Part shown: piece by piece, positions 52,693 to 61,153 of the stretch | Layout of the letters: each line of letters starts with the position of its first letter | How positions within the stretch are numbered: the stretch's first letter is position 1 | NCBI RefSeq assembly: GCF_007859815.1 | Contig: NZ_SJPH01000003.1 | Coordinates: 590,369 to 654,368 of the forward strand | Reading direction: 5' to 3' | DNA from: Botrimarina hoheduenensis | Lineage (GTDB): Bacteria > Planctomycetota > Planctomycetia > Pirellulales > Lacipirellulaceae | Length of the DNA stretch: 64,000 bases | Notes under the pieces: generated by a model | What the model was told of the DNA's origin: nothing | Database searches by the model: none | What the model saw: the letters and a program-made list of their open reading frames with translations, nothing else | Position numbers and translations under genes: made by a program

Positions 52693-54774
52693 ATGACCTC
52701 TTTTGGAATGCTCGCCCGCCTGCCCCTTCGCGGGCGTTACGTGTCGAATCTGCTGGGGAGTGTCGTGGCCAGCCTCGCCATCCTCGGCGGTTTGCCGGCC
52801 ACAACGGTCTATGCGGAGCCCGCCGCCGCCGCGGAAGCGCCGGCAGGCAAGGCTCCCGTCGATGAGGCACCCGCGGAACCTGCCCCGTCCGACATTGCCC
52901 CGCTGACGGAAGATGATGTGCCGTTGGTGGAGGAAGACGTTCTGACGGAAGAGGACCCGCTCAGCGTTGCGCCGATCGAGGTCGGAGACGCGGTCCCGTT
53001 GGACGACGAGACCGACGGCGGGGTGATCGCCCCCAAGCCGTTGCCGGGTGCGCCCCCCAAGCCCGACGCCGAGGACGCCGGCCAGGCGATGCTCGATCAG
53101 GCGCTCGAGATCAAACTCACAGCCGACAGCCTTGAGGATCTGAACGAGGTCGTGGACTTGCTCGACGAGGCGCTCGAAGCAGGCCTCGATGACGACAACG
53201 TTGACTTTGCCGAGCAGGTGCTCGTGGCCACCCTCGTTCAGAGAGCAAATCTTTATGCGCGGTTGGTGCTGCAACAGCAGGTTGCCGATCCCCGCCGCGA
53301 CCCGCGGTGGCTGAAGGTGCGACAAGACGCGCTCACGGACCTGATGCGAGCGGTCAGCCTTGATGAAGATCAAGTCGAGGCCTGGATGCTCATCGGCCGG
53401 TTGCAGTCCGTGAAGCCGGGCAACGCCAGCGAGGCTCGCCGCGCGCTCGGCAAGGTGATCCGCTATGCCGAGGCGGCCGCGGACGATCCCACGGTGGAAT
53501 CGGTTTCGGAAGATCGATTGGCGCAAGCGTATGCGCTGCGCGGCGAATCGCAAAAGAACGCTGCGGATCAGCTCGCGGACTTTACAAAGGCTCTCGAATT
53601 AGCCCCCGATCGGGTCGAGTACCGGCTGCTGCGTGCTCGGTTGTACCAGGCGACCGGTCGCCCCGAGGATTGCTTGGTCGATATCGAAGAGGCGATCAAG
53701 ATCGCCCCGGATGATCCCCGCGCACACGAGCTCCGTGCGCTCGCGCTGTTGATGCAGGACAATCTGGACGACGCGCTGAAGAGCTTCGATCGGGCATCGG
53801 AACTGGCTCCTGATGCGGTGAGCCCCTACCACTACCGCGGGGAAATCTACAGCCGCAAGGGCGACCTGCCCGCGGCGATCGAGCAGCTCGACAAGGCGCT
53901 CGAGATCTCGCCCAACAATCTGGCTTCGCTGCTCATCCGGGCGGAGCTGTTGACGCTGGCGGAGGAACACGAACGCGCGCTGGCGGATATCGACTCGGCC
54001 CTCGCCCAGCAGCCGGGCTTGGTCCGCGCGCACCTCATGCGGGTCAGGGCGCTCGACGCACTCGACCGCGGTGACGAGGCGATTGCGGTTCTAGAACGTC
54101 TGGCAAAACTTGCCCCCGACCGAGCTGATTTACAGCTTCAGCTTGCGGCTTATTACGTTGATCAAGAGATGATCGAGCCCGCCATCGCGACCCTCACGCG
54201 CGTGATCGAGCTCGAACCCGAGAGCGTGATGGCGCTCCGCCTGCGGGGCGATATGTACTTGTTGCTGGGCAAGCACGCCGAGGCACTGGTCGATTTCGCC
54301 GCCGCGCTCGAGATTGCTCCGGCTGACTCGGGGCTCCTCAACAATATGGCGTGGACGCTCGCGACCAGCCCCTTCGAAGACGTACGCGATGGCGCGCGGG
54401 CCCTGGAGCTCGCCGAGCAAGCCTGTGCCGTGACCAACCACGAGCAGGCACACATTCTGAGCACGCTGGCCGCCTCGCACGCCGAAGCCGGAGACTTTGA
54501 GGGGGCGATTCGCTGGAGCACCGAAGCGGTCAAGAAAGCCAGCGAGGCGAGCGAGGCGGACCGCTACGACGGTCAGCTTGAACGCGAACTGGAGGCTTAT
54601 CGCCAGGGGCAGCCGTGGCGCGAACTCCAAAAACCCGGCGATGCCGGATTCTCGGGCCCCGCTAACGACCCGCGTGCGCAGGGTCCCTCAGAGGTGGAGT
54701 TTCCCGCCGCCCCGCCCGAGCCGGCAGACGCCCAAGAGCAGCCCGCTTCGCCCGGACGCACGATTGATTTCTAA
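52693..54774 (+). CDS. Exported tetratricopeptide repeat protein
   Basis: The 693-residue protein has a signal-like stretch (LLGSVVASLAILGGLPATTV, about residues 20-39), an Ala/Glu/Pro-rich acidic linker to about residue 125, and at least eight TPR units to about residue 610. Examples are QLADFTKALELAPDRVEYRL, DALKSFDRASELAPDAVSPY, AIEQLDKALEISPNNLASLL and EALVDFAAALEIAPADSGLL. The end is Pro-rich. TPR arrays mediate protein contacts; the partner is unknown. Planctomycetes often carry such long secreted TPR proteins. It is convergent with the ClpP-like protease gene, five bases apart. Confidence 0.9.
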   Translation: MTSFGMLARLPLRGRYVSNLLGSVVASLAILGGLPATTVYAEPAAAAEAPAGKAPVDEAPAEPAPSDIAPLTEDDVPLVEEDVLTEEDPLSVAPIEVGDAVPLDDETDGGVIAPKPLPGAPPKPDAEDAGQAMLDQALEIKLTADSLEDLNEVVDLLDEALEAGLDDDNVDFAEQVLVATLVQRANLYARLVLQQQVADPRRDPRWLKVRQDALTDLMRAVSLDEDQVEAWMLIGRLQSVKPGNASEARRALGKVIRYAEAAADDPTVESVSEDRLAQAYALRGESQKNAADQLADFTKALELAPDRVEYRLLRARLYQATGRPEDCLVDIEEAIKIAPDDPRAHELRALALLMQDNLDDALKSFDRASELAPDAVSPYHYRGEIYSRKGDLPAAIEQLDKALEISPNNLASLLIRAELLTLAEEHERALADIDSALAQQPGLVRAHLMRVRALDALDRGDEAIAVLERLAKLAPDRADLQLQLAAYYVDQEMIEPAIATLTRVIELEPESVMALRLRGDMYLLLGKHAEALVDFAAALEIAPADSGLLNNMAWTLATSPFEDVRDGARALELAEQACAVTNHEQAHILSTLAASHAEAGDFEGAIRWSTEAVKKASEASEADRYDGQLERELEAYRQGQPWRELQKPGDAGFSGPANDPRAQGPSEVEFPAAPPEPADAQEQPASPGRTIDF

Positions 54775-54779
54775 CCGGC

Positions 54780-55532
54780 TCAGGCCGCCGGCACGCGGCT
54801 GTTTTTGTCCGTGTCCGCCGGTACGCCAGCCGGTAGATTGACGGAGTCGATGGCCTCGATCAGCTCCAGCTCCAGCGCCTGCAGCGCGTCGAGATAGTAG
54901 TGGTTGTCGCCCGGTTCATCGAACCACGCCTGGGGGATCGCCGTCTGCTCGGCGTAGATCGCGCGGAAGCGCGCTAGCTCGCGATCGTCGGCGCTGAAGT
55001 TTCCTTCGGGCAGATAGTCGTTCACATGCACCGAGAGCAGCGTGTTGGGCGTGGCGCTGCGGCGGCCCGTCGCGCCCGCCAAGATCACCGTTCCGGCCGA
55101 GTAGCAGCCTCCTGTGGCGACCACATTCACGCGCGGCGAGATCGAGCGCATGGTGTCAACGATCGCGAATGCCGCGTCGAGCCATCCGCCGGGTGTCGAA
55201 AGATACAAGGTGATTGGGGCGTCCGGATTGGCGGCGGCAAGATACCGAAGTTCGCGGATCACCCGCGCGGCAACGCGTTCGTTCATGCCTTCGGTAACAA
55301 TAATCATACGATCCGCGAGCAGCGGATCGCTGGTGTTGAGCGGGGGAGCTCCGTAGCCGGATTCGTTGAACCGATCGAAGAGCTGATCGACGAGGGGCTC
55401 CGCCAGGTACTCGGGTCCGCCCGCCACGTCGATTGCCTCGATAACGCGCATCAGAAGCCGACCGGCGTTAACGCCGACAAACCCCACGACCAAGGTGAGG
55501 GTCACGAGGCAAATTTTTGTCACGGTACGCAT
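54780..55532 (-). CDS. Membrane-anchored ClpP-like serine protease
   Basis: The 250-residue protein has an N-terminal membrane segment (ICLVTLTLVVGFVGVNAGRL) followed by a ClpP/crotonase-type fold. IIVTEGMNERVAARVIRELR resembles the ClpP LxGxI start, ITLYLSTPGGWLDAAFAIVD matches the ClpP IxSPGG region, ATGGCYSAGTVILAGATGRR places the nucleophile at Ser145, and TLLSVHVN places the histidine at His169. Asp209 in PGDNHYY may complete the triad (Ser-His spacing 24, 25 in ClpP). The membrane anchor and absence of a Clp ATPase suggest an envelope protease outside the Clp system, perhaps SppA-like. It is divergent from folC across a perfect palindrome. Confidence 0.82.
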   Translation of the reverse strand: MRTVTKICLVTLTLVVGFVGVNAGRLLMRVIEAIDVAGGPEYLAEPLVDQLFDRFNESGYGAPPLNTSDPLLADRMIIVTEGMNERVAARVIRELRYLAAANPDAPITLYLSTPGGWLDAAFAIVDTMRSISPRVNVVATGGCYSAGTVILAGATGRRSATPNTLLSVHVNDYLPEGNFSADDRELARFRAIYAEQTAIPQAWFDEPGDNHYYLDALQALELELIEAIDSVNLPAGVPADTDKNSRVPAA

Positions 55533-55616
55533 CACCACAGGATACGGGGGTGTCAAGAAAAGGGGGAGGAGAACGGCAGAGTGGTTCAACGGATCAACTT
55601 GCACGGTGACCTGCCC

Positions 55617-55637
55617 GGGCCACGACACTCGTGGCCC
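55617..55637. promoter_or_regulatory. Perfect palindrome between the ClpP-like gene and folC
   Basis: GGGCCACGA (55617-55625) and TCGTGGCCC (55629-55637) are perfect 9-bp arms around CAC, five bases before the folC ATG and 84 bases before the protease start. The position fits a shared operator, or an RNA hairpin that masks the folC ribosome binding site. Confidence 0.5.
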
Positions 55638-55642
55638 GCGCA

Positions 55643-57040
55643 ATGCCTTCGTACTATCATCAGGCCGTGAAACTTCCACCCTACGCCAGCCGTCGCGACG
55701 AGGCCATTGCCTGGCTCTACAGCCGGATCAATTATGAGACGAGCACGCCGATCCCCTACAGCGAGCAGGGGCTGAAGCTTGAGCGGATGCGGGAGCTCGC
55801 CGCGCGGCTCGGTAACCCCCAGGACCGACTGCGGATCGTCCACGTGGCCGGCACCAAGGGTAAGGGATCGACCGGGGCGATGATCGCCGCCGCCTTACGG
55901 GCCAGCGGCCAGCGTGTCGGAGTGTATAGCTCGCCGCACTTTGATCGCCTTGAAGAGCGTTTCGCGATCGACGGTCAGCCCTGCTGTGCCGAAGCCCTTG
56001 TGCGGCTTGTCTCTGGCGTACGCGAAGCGGCCGAAGCCATGGACGCCAGCGCGGCGGGCCCGACTTTCTTTGATCTGACGACCGCAATGGCGCTGCAGCA
56101 CTTTGCTGATCACGCGGTCGACTGGGCCGTCATTGAAGTGGGGCTGGGCGGCCGGCTCGACTCGACGAACATCGTGACGCCCGAGGTGGCGGTCATCACG
56201 AGCATCAGTTTCGATCACACGCGGCAGCTTGGTAATACGCTCGCGCTGATTGCCGCAGAGAAAGCCGGCATCATCAAGCCAACGATCCCGATCGTCAGCG
56301 GTGTGGTTCAAGCCGAACCGGCGGCGGTCATTCGGCAGATTGCCGGTGAGCGTTCCGCGCCGCTCTTGCAGCGGAACCGCGACTTTCACCTTGAGCGCCG
56401 TGGCGACGCCTGGTCCTACAGGGGATTAACCGGTACGGGCGACATCGAGCTTATCGAACCCGTACGCCCCTTGCTGCCGGGTTTCGCCCAGGCCGAGAAC
56501 GCCGCCACGGCGCTGGCAACGCTGGGGCTGCTCGCCGAGCACGACTCGCGGATTACGCCCGCTGCCCGCAGCGCGGGGGTGGCCACGGCCCGGTTGCCAG
56601 GCCGACTCGAGCGCTTCCCCGGCGAGCCGCTGGTGGTGATCGACGGGGCCCACAACGACGCTTCGGTTGCCGCTTTGGTTGACGCGCTTGACGCGTTGTG
56701 CGCGGGGATTCCTGCGGAGCGCAGGGTTTTGATGATCGCGATCGCCGCCGACAAAGATGTCGGGGCGGTGCTCGCCCCGCTTGTGCAACGATTTAGTCAG
56801 ATCGTCGCGACGAGGTTCGTCGATAATCCGCGAGCGCTCGCGCCGGGAGCGTTGGAGAACAAGGTGCGTGAAATCGCCGGCGACGGAGTCGCTTGCCAGA
56901 CCGCCGCTGATCCAGCGGCTGCCTACAAGTTGGCCACCCGGCTAGCCGGGCGTGCGGGAGCTGTGGTGGGCACGGGGTCGTTGCTGTTTGCTGCTGAAGC
57001 GCGGCGCCTGGTTGTTGCCGAACGAGGCGCGCCCCCTTAG
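55643..57040 (+). CDS. folC: Bifunctional folylpolyglutamate synthase/dihydrofolate synthase
   Basis: The 465-residue cytoplasmic ligase adds glutamate to folates. IVHVAGTKGKGSTGAMIAAA is the Walker-A-like Mur/FolC loop, VYSSPHFDRLEERFAIDG the folate-binding stretch, WAVIEVGLGGRLDSTNIVTP the signature, ITSISFDHTRQLGNTLALIA the next motif, and LVVIDGAHNDASVAALVDAL the C-terminal glutamate-site segment. Length fits the family. The ATG at 55643 is preferred; a GTG at 55631 lies inside the palindrome. No other folate gene is adjacent. Confidence 0.96.
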   Translation: MPSYYHQAVKLPPYASRRDEAIAWLYSRINYETSTPIPYSEQGLKLERMRELAARLGNPQDRLRIVHVAGTKGKGSTGAMIAAALRASGQRVGVYSSPHFDRLEERFAIDGQPCCAEALVRLVSGVREAAEAMDASAAGPTFFDLTTAMALQHFADHAVDWAVIEVGLGGRLDSTNIVTPEVAVITSISFDHTRQLGNTLALIAAEKAGIIKPTIPIVSGVVQAEPAAVIRQIAGERSAPLLQRNRDFHLERRGDAWSYRGLTGTGDIELIEPVRPLLPGFAQAENAATALATLGLLAEHDSRITPAARSAGVATARLPGRLERFPGEPLVVIDGAHNDASVAALVDALDALCAGIPAERRVLMIAIAADKDVGAVLAPLVQRFSQIVATRFVDNPRALAPGALENKVREIAGDGVACQTAADPAAAYKLATRLAGRAGAVVGTGSLLFAAEARRLVVAERGAPP

Positions 57041-57050
57041 GCCGCTTCAG

Positions 57051-57070
57051 GGCACCGCTGCAGCGGTGCC
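57051..57070. terminator. Perfect 20-bp palindrome at a convergent gene end
   Basis: GGCACCGCTG and CAGCGGTGCC form a gapless palindrome ten bases after the folC stop and 25 bases beyond the end of the convergent small gene. It probably acts as a two-way terminator or mRNA end-protector, though there is no T-run. Confidence 0.5.
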
Positions 57071-57094
57071 TCAACGAGTGGAAGTCGACGCGAA

Positions 57095-57346
57095 TCAGAT
57101 GCCCGAGTCTGCCAGCAAGGCCTGACCCAACGGCGTGTGGGCGTGCGAACTCAGATCGATCGCGGTTCCGGCGTTCTGCTCTTGCCTAACCTCGTCTTGA
57201 AGCTGCTCGATCAGCGAACGGATGTGTGGATCGGCCCAAGGAAGCAGGTCGCTGGGGCGGAAGCGTGTTGTCGAGCGCTCGGGCATGCCTTCCAATTCGG
57301 CGGAGGCGACCATAACAACGCAGCGAATCTTGCTAGCAGTAACCAT
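57095..57346 (-). CDS. Small hypothetical protein
   Basis: The 83-residue protein starts at an ATG preceded by GAAGGA eight bases upstream, a good ribosome binding site that supports it as a real gene. The sequence has a short hydrophobic start (IRCVVMVASA) and a polar, Gln/Glu-rich helical part (IRSLIEQLQDEVRQEQNAGT). No family is recognised. It has no signal peptide or cysteine cluster. It is convergent with folC. An AT-rich patch about 200 bases upstream (57550-57580) may carry its promoter. Confidence 0.6.
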   Translation of the reverse strand: MVTASKIRCVVMVASAELEGMPERSTTRFRPSDLLPWADPHIRSLIEQLQDEVRQEQNAGTAIDLSSHAHTPLGQALLADSGI

Positions 57347-57760
57347 CGTAAAGTTCCTTCTCGTTCCGGATGGAGCAGATAGCGGGATAAGGTGCCGGGT
57401 GGGACGTGCCGCTCAAGCCGTGGTGGATGATGCGGGCGTTGGCCCCGTGGGCGTTGGTTGATGACCTTCCCTGTAACGAGAGACGAGTAAAGCACGCCTC
57501 GTGCCAAACCCGTTCGTCGGCTCTGAGAGGTGTCGGTTGGTATTCCCTAAGTAACTATAAATTAATGGCTTAAGTTGCTTTTAGAGGTCCTTCTGCTACC
57601 GCTGCTGGCCCGTTCCACACCGACACGGCTGGTGTAAACCTTGCAACCACGACTGAACAAACGATAACTAGCCGGGAGCTTTAGGAATCACGGGGGCTTC
57701 AGGAAAGACCGGGAAAGCCTCAGAAGCGAGCCAGGCCCGACGAGGCACTGCTGCCGGTGG
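57347..57760. other. Intergenic region with AT-rich promoter-like patch
   Basis: The 414 bases between the small gene and the DUF1570 gene contain a clear AT-rich island at about 57550-57580. On the minus strand it reads TTAAGCC near a TATAGT box, a candidate promoter for the small gene with a leader of about 200 bases. No other gene is apparent. Confidence 0.4.
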
Positions 57761-58978
57761 CTATTTGAGCCGGGACATGGTCCGCAAGAACTCTTGCTCC
57801 AGCTCGGGCAGCGGCCCGAAGTGGGTGACAAACTCGGCCAAGCGGTCGCGCGCGATCTCGCTGGCCGACGCGTTGGCCTCGGGTCCTTCGAGCGGCTTCT
57901 TGTCCGCCATCGTTTTGACGTACGCCACGTACTGTTCTTCGCGGCGCTGGATGAGGAAGTAGTTCAGAGCCCAGGCGTCGGCGTAGGCGTCGGCTGCCGT
58001 GCGCGCGTCGCGCAAGCGGAGGTCCGAGCCGATGAGGCTCGTGAGCGAATTGCGATTCCATTTGGGCAGATTGCGACGAAAACTGACGAGTCGTTGCCGA
58101 TTCACTTTGCCGATGCCACGCCATCCGCGCGAGCTGCCCGCGTTGGGGGCCTCAAAGTAGACCGCCATGCCTTCGACCAGCCACAGCGGCAGATCCGCGA
58201 AGCGTTGCATCACGCCGGTGTTGAACGCCACTTGGTGCGTCGCTTCGTGAACGATCGTGGCGACCAGCGGTTCGGCGGCGGGCACGCTGAGCATCTGGGT
58301 GATCTCGCGGCGTGACCCACTGCGCGGGCCCCGCGCCCCGCCCCGCACTTCGTCGCTGCCCGTCAGGTCAAACATCCGAACGCGGTTGGTCCGCATGCTG
58401 TAATAGCCGACGGCCCCCGCCGTGCCGATTTCTGCGCGGGCGATACGTTGGTAGTCTTCCGCCGATCGGTGGATCACCACGCCCAGCGGAAAACGGGGGG
58501 CGTGCAGCTCCAGCCCCTGACGGGTCCAGTAGCGGACCAGCGCCTCTTGGAGACTCTCCAGCAGCGAACTGGCCCACTCGGCATACTCGCGGCTCGTGTC
58601 GTACGCGATAACGTAGTGCTCGGTCGTGTGCACACGGAAGCCGGGCGGCAGCTCTTCGAGCAGGCGTTCGCCCAAGCCCTCCGCGGTGACGGGGGTGAAG
58701 GGGGCGTCGTCGGCGAAGCGACTAACCACATCGTCGCCGGAGATCAAATACCGACCACCATCAACCGAATCGAGCAGCACACCGCCGGTCGAGTCGCTGA
58801 GTAAAACTTGCCCGACGACGGTGCGCGCTGCTACGGCACCGCCACCAAACGGCTGTTCGCGGAAGACGAACGTCTCCACAGCGAGCACGTCGATCAGGGG
58901 TATTCCTAGGCCACCAACCACAGTTGCCGCCATCAGCAGCAATTCCCTCGTGCGTCGATGGCGTCTTGTGGAGGGCAT
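57761..58978 (-). CDS. DUF1570 domain-containing putative metallopeptidase
   Basis: The 405-residue protein has an N-terminal signal anchor (LLLMAATVVGGLGIPLIDVL) and a C-terminal domain typical of planctomycete DUF1570 proteins. It holds a complete gluzincin-type zinc motif: HEATH at His244-His248 (ATIVHEATHQVAFNTG) with Glu269 in LPLWLVEGMAVYFEAP as likely third ligand. HTTEHYVIAYDTSREYAEWA is the usual DUF1570 start. A secreted or envelope peptidase role is inferred; the substrate is unknown. The upstream part (about 35-100) with VGQVLLSDSTGGVLLDSVDG looks like an SH3-like beta domain. It stands alone between spacers on the minus strand. Confidence 0.88.
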   Translation of the reverse strand: MPSTRRHRRTRELLLMAATVVGGLGIPLIDVLAVETFVFREQPFGGGAVAARTVVGQVLLSDSTGGVLLDSVDGGRYLISGDDVVSRFADDAPFTPVTAEGLGERLLEELPPGFRVHTTEHYVIAYDTSREYAEWASSLLESLQEALVRYWTRQGLELHAPRFPLGVVIHRSAEDYQRIARAEIGTAGAVGYYSMRTNRVRMFDLTGSDEVRGGARGPRSGSRREITQMLSVPAAEPLVATIVHEATHQVAFNTGVMQRFADLPLWLVEGMAVYFEAPNAGSSRGWRGIGKVNRQRLVSFRRNLPKWNRNSLTSLIGSDLRLRDARTAADAYADAWALNYFLIQRREEQYVAYVKTMADKKPLEGPEANASASEIARDRLAEFVTHFGPLPELEQEFLRTMSRLK

Positions 58979-59098
58979 CCGCCTATCTTACACCGAAGCC
59001 GCGTGTTTTCCTCAGCGGCTCGCGCGCCCCGGCTCGGCAATCGCACTAATCGCTATAAAGCAAACCGATGGCCCGCGACGTGCCTCAGGCCTCGGGCC

Positions 59099-60793
59099 TC
59101 AGGCCATCAGGGCTGCGAGTTTCTCGCGGAGCACCTGCACCTGCCGTTCGAGTGCTTGCTGATCGATCCGCACGCGTTCGAGGATCGTTTCGCTCGAAGA
59201 GCGAATGGTCTCGGCGGGCTTGCGGATCTTGTCGAGATTCGCGGCCCGTTTCTCGATCTCGTTGATCGCCCGATCGATGGCCTCGTGGTCGATCGAGTCG
59301 TCTGTTTGTTCCCGATGGAACTCGACCACACAGGCCCGCGCGATCTCGATCGCAGCGAGCAAGTAGGTGTCGGTCGTGGGGTCCTCGGCGTCCCAGAGAA
59401 CGACGAGATCATTGCGATAGCGGGCGAGGGGGCGTGTTCCTTCGGGTGCCGCGGCCCGGGCCCATATAAACACGCCGAAACTCGCCGCGCGGTTTTTGCG
59501 GGCCTGATCGAGTTCTTCCAGCGCGCTGCGGACCGAATAGTTGCGGGCGTCTTTGGCCTCAAAAACGATCCGCGCGCCAGCGGCCGGTGAGTCGGGTCCT
59601 ATTGTGACCAGCGCATCGCCGATCTTGCAGCTCCGCACGGTGCCGGTCGTAGCGCCCGTGTTCTCGCACAGGTCACCACGCTGCTGAGCGTCGTTCAGCA
59701 GAAACGAGAAGACCGCCTCTTCGAAGACGGCACCGTGCTCGGGGCTCGCGGCCGCGGATTCGCGTTTTTGGATCAATCGGGCGAGGGTTTCGGTGACCCG
59801 CTCTTGGAACTGCGCGTTGGCCTCGGATTGGGCACCGAGGATGGTCAGCAGTTCGTTCTTGAGCCGCGACAAGCCCGACTCGTTGTTGTCTAGCGAAAAC
59901 TCGCTGCTGATTTTTCGTTGGGCGCTATCGACGTTGCGGACGAGTCGGCTGAGTGCCGAGTTCTCTTCGTTGAGCGAAAATTCTTTGACAACCTCATCGA
60001 TCCGCCCGCCAAGTTCCTTGGTGAGGTCGCCGTGCTTTCCGGTGAGTTCTGTGACGAGTCGCCGGAGCGCGCTCCCCTCATGATCTAGCGAGAACTCACG
60101 CAGCACGTGTTCCCGCTGTGTGGTGAGCTGCCGCTCGACCATCTGTTGCAACCGAGCGACCACACCACTGGCGTGCTCGGGATCAAGCTGCCGCATGAGC
60201 GGGCTCTCGCGTCCCAGCTGGGTGGAGAGCATCTTGGCCAGGGGCGACGCCTCGCCGTGGAGCTGTTCGCGGAGCAGCGCCGAGAGCTCGCCGTCGTTGC
60301 TGACCAGTTGCCTAACGCGCTCGGCGAACCGGCCGTCTTGCGGATCGAAGTATTCTTTGAGCACGCTGGCGGTGCGTTCTTGGGTGCTGCAGGCGTACTC
60401 GTCGAGGCGTTGCTTCATCTGGGTGAGAAGCCGCTCACCCGCGCTTTCGAGCCGCTCGGTATCAAGTCGGCTGGCGGCGTCACGCAACGCGGCAACGCCG
60501 ATCCGCAGGGCGTCGTTGGCATAGGCTTGGCGGGCAGGGCCGGCCTTGAGGGCGTGCAAAGCCCCGATCACGCCAGGATCACTGATGAGCAGTTCGAGCG
60601 TCATCCGTGGTGGGAGTGGCGTTGGCTCCGCCGGATCGTGGTCGGTCGGTTGCGTTTTGCTGCTAGCAACAACCGACGCCCAGTCGGTCGCGCCATCGTC
60701 GAGCGTGGTGTCGTCGTCGCTGGGGGTGTCGTGGTTCGTCTCTGCGAGCGGCTGATTATCGAACAGCAGGCCAGGGACAGCGTCGTGCGACAT
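59099..60793 (-). CDS. Repeat-containing protein with PD-(D/E)XK nuclease-like C-terminal domain
   Basis: From an ATG at 60793 with GGAG ahead, the protein has 564 residues. It begins with an acidic disordered part (to about 62), then helical coiled-coil-like regions with four to five related repeats, the clearest being REFSLDHEGSALRRLV, KEFSLNEENSALSRLV and EFSLDNNESGLSRL, and an earlier YFDPQDGRFAERVRQLVSND. The C-terminal domain (about 345-480) has the PD-(D/E)XK order: a helix Glu in GAVFEEAVFSFLL, GDALVTIGPD, then RIVFEAKDARNYSVRSALEE and ELDQARKNRAASFGVFIW. A basic coiled coil ends it. It is likely a DNA-acting or DNA-derived enzyme, with unknown biological role. A start at 60805 is possible. 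Confidence 0.8.
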   Translation of the reverse strand: MSHDAVPGLLFDNQPLAETNHDTPSDDDTTLDDGATDWASVVASSKTQPTDHDPAEPTPLPPRMTLELLISDPGVIGALHALKAGPARQAYANDALRIGVAALRDAASRLDTERLESAGERLLTQMKQRLDEYACSTQERTASVLKEYFDPQDGRFAERVRQLVSNDGELSALLREQLHGEASPLAKMLSTQLGRESPLMRQLDPEHASGVVARLQQMVERQLTTQREHVLREFSLDHEGSALRRLVTELTGKHGDLTKELGGRIDEVVKEFSLNEENSALSRLVRNVDSAQRKISSEFSLDNNESGLSRLKNELLTILGAQSEANAQFQERVTETLARLIQKRESAAASPEHGAVFEEAVFSFLLNDAQQRGDLCENTGATTGTVRSCKIGDALVTIGPDSPAAGARIVFEAKDARNYSVRSALEELDQARKNRAASFGVFIWARAAAPEGTRPLARYRNDLVVLWDAEDPTTDTYLLAAIEIARACVVEFHREQTDDSIDHEAIDRAINEIEKRAANLDKIRKPAETIRSSSETILERVRIDQQALERQVQVLREKLAALMA

Positions 60794-61153
60794 GCGGAGC
60801 TCCATCACGCAGAAGATTGGTTCACGCGGCGGGGAATTTGCCGGGACAGTTTGTTTGTACACTAAACCGAGCCGCGAGGGCACGTCTTGCTCGGGGCGCT
60901 GCTCGCGGGGGCGATCCGCCTGGCAAGAAGCGACGTATCCGTAAGATCTGCGGCCGGTGGACCGCGGCCCGAGACCCCTCTAGCAAGGGGGGCAGAACCT
61001 CAGGATTCGGCATAGAGCCGCTCCGAGGTCCTTGCTACGCTCCGCCGCCCGACGTGCTGCGTACCCCTTGCCAAGTTCCGTCTTCGCGACGTGTTGCGGT
61101 GCTGTTGTCTGTCGCTGCCGATTGATTCCCCCTCTAGCAGGAAGTGTTTCGCG

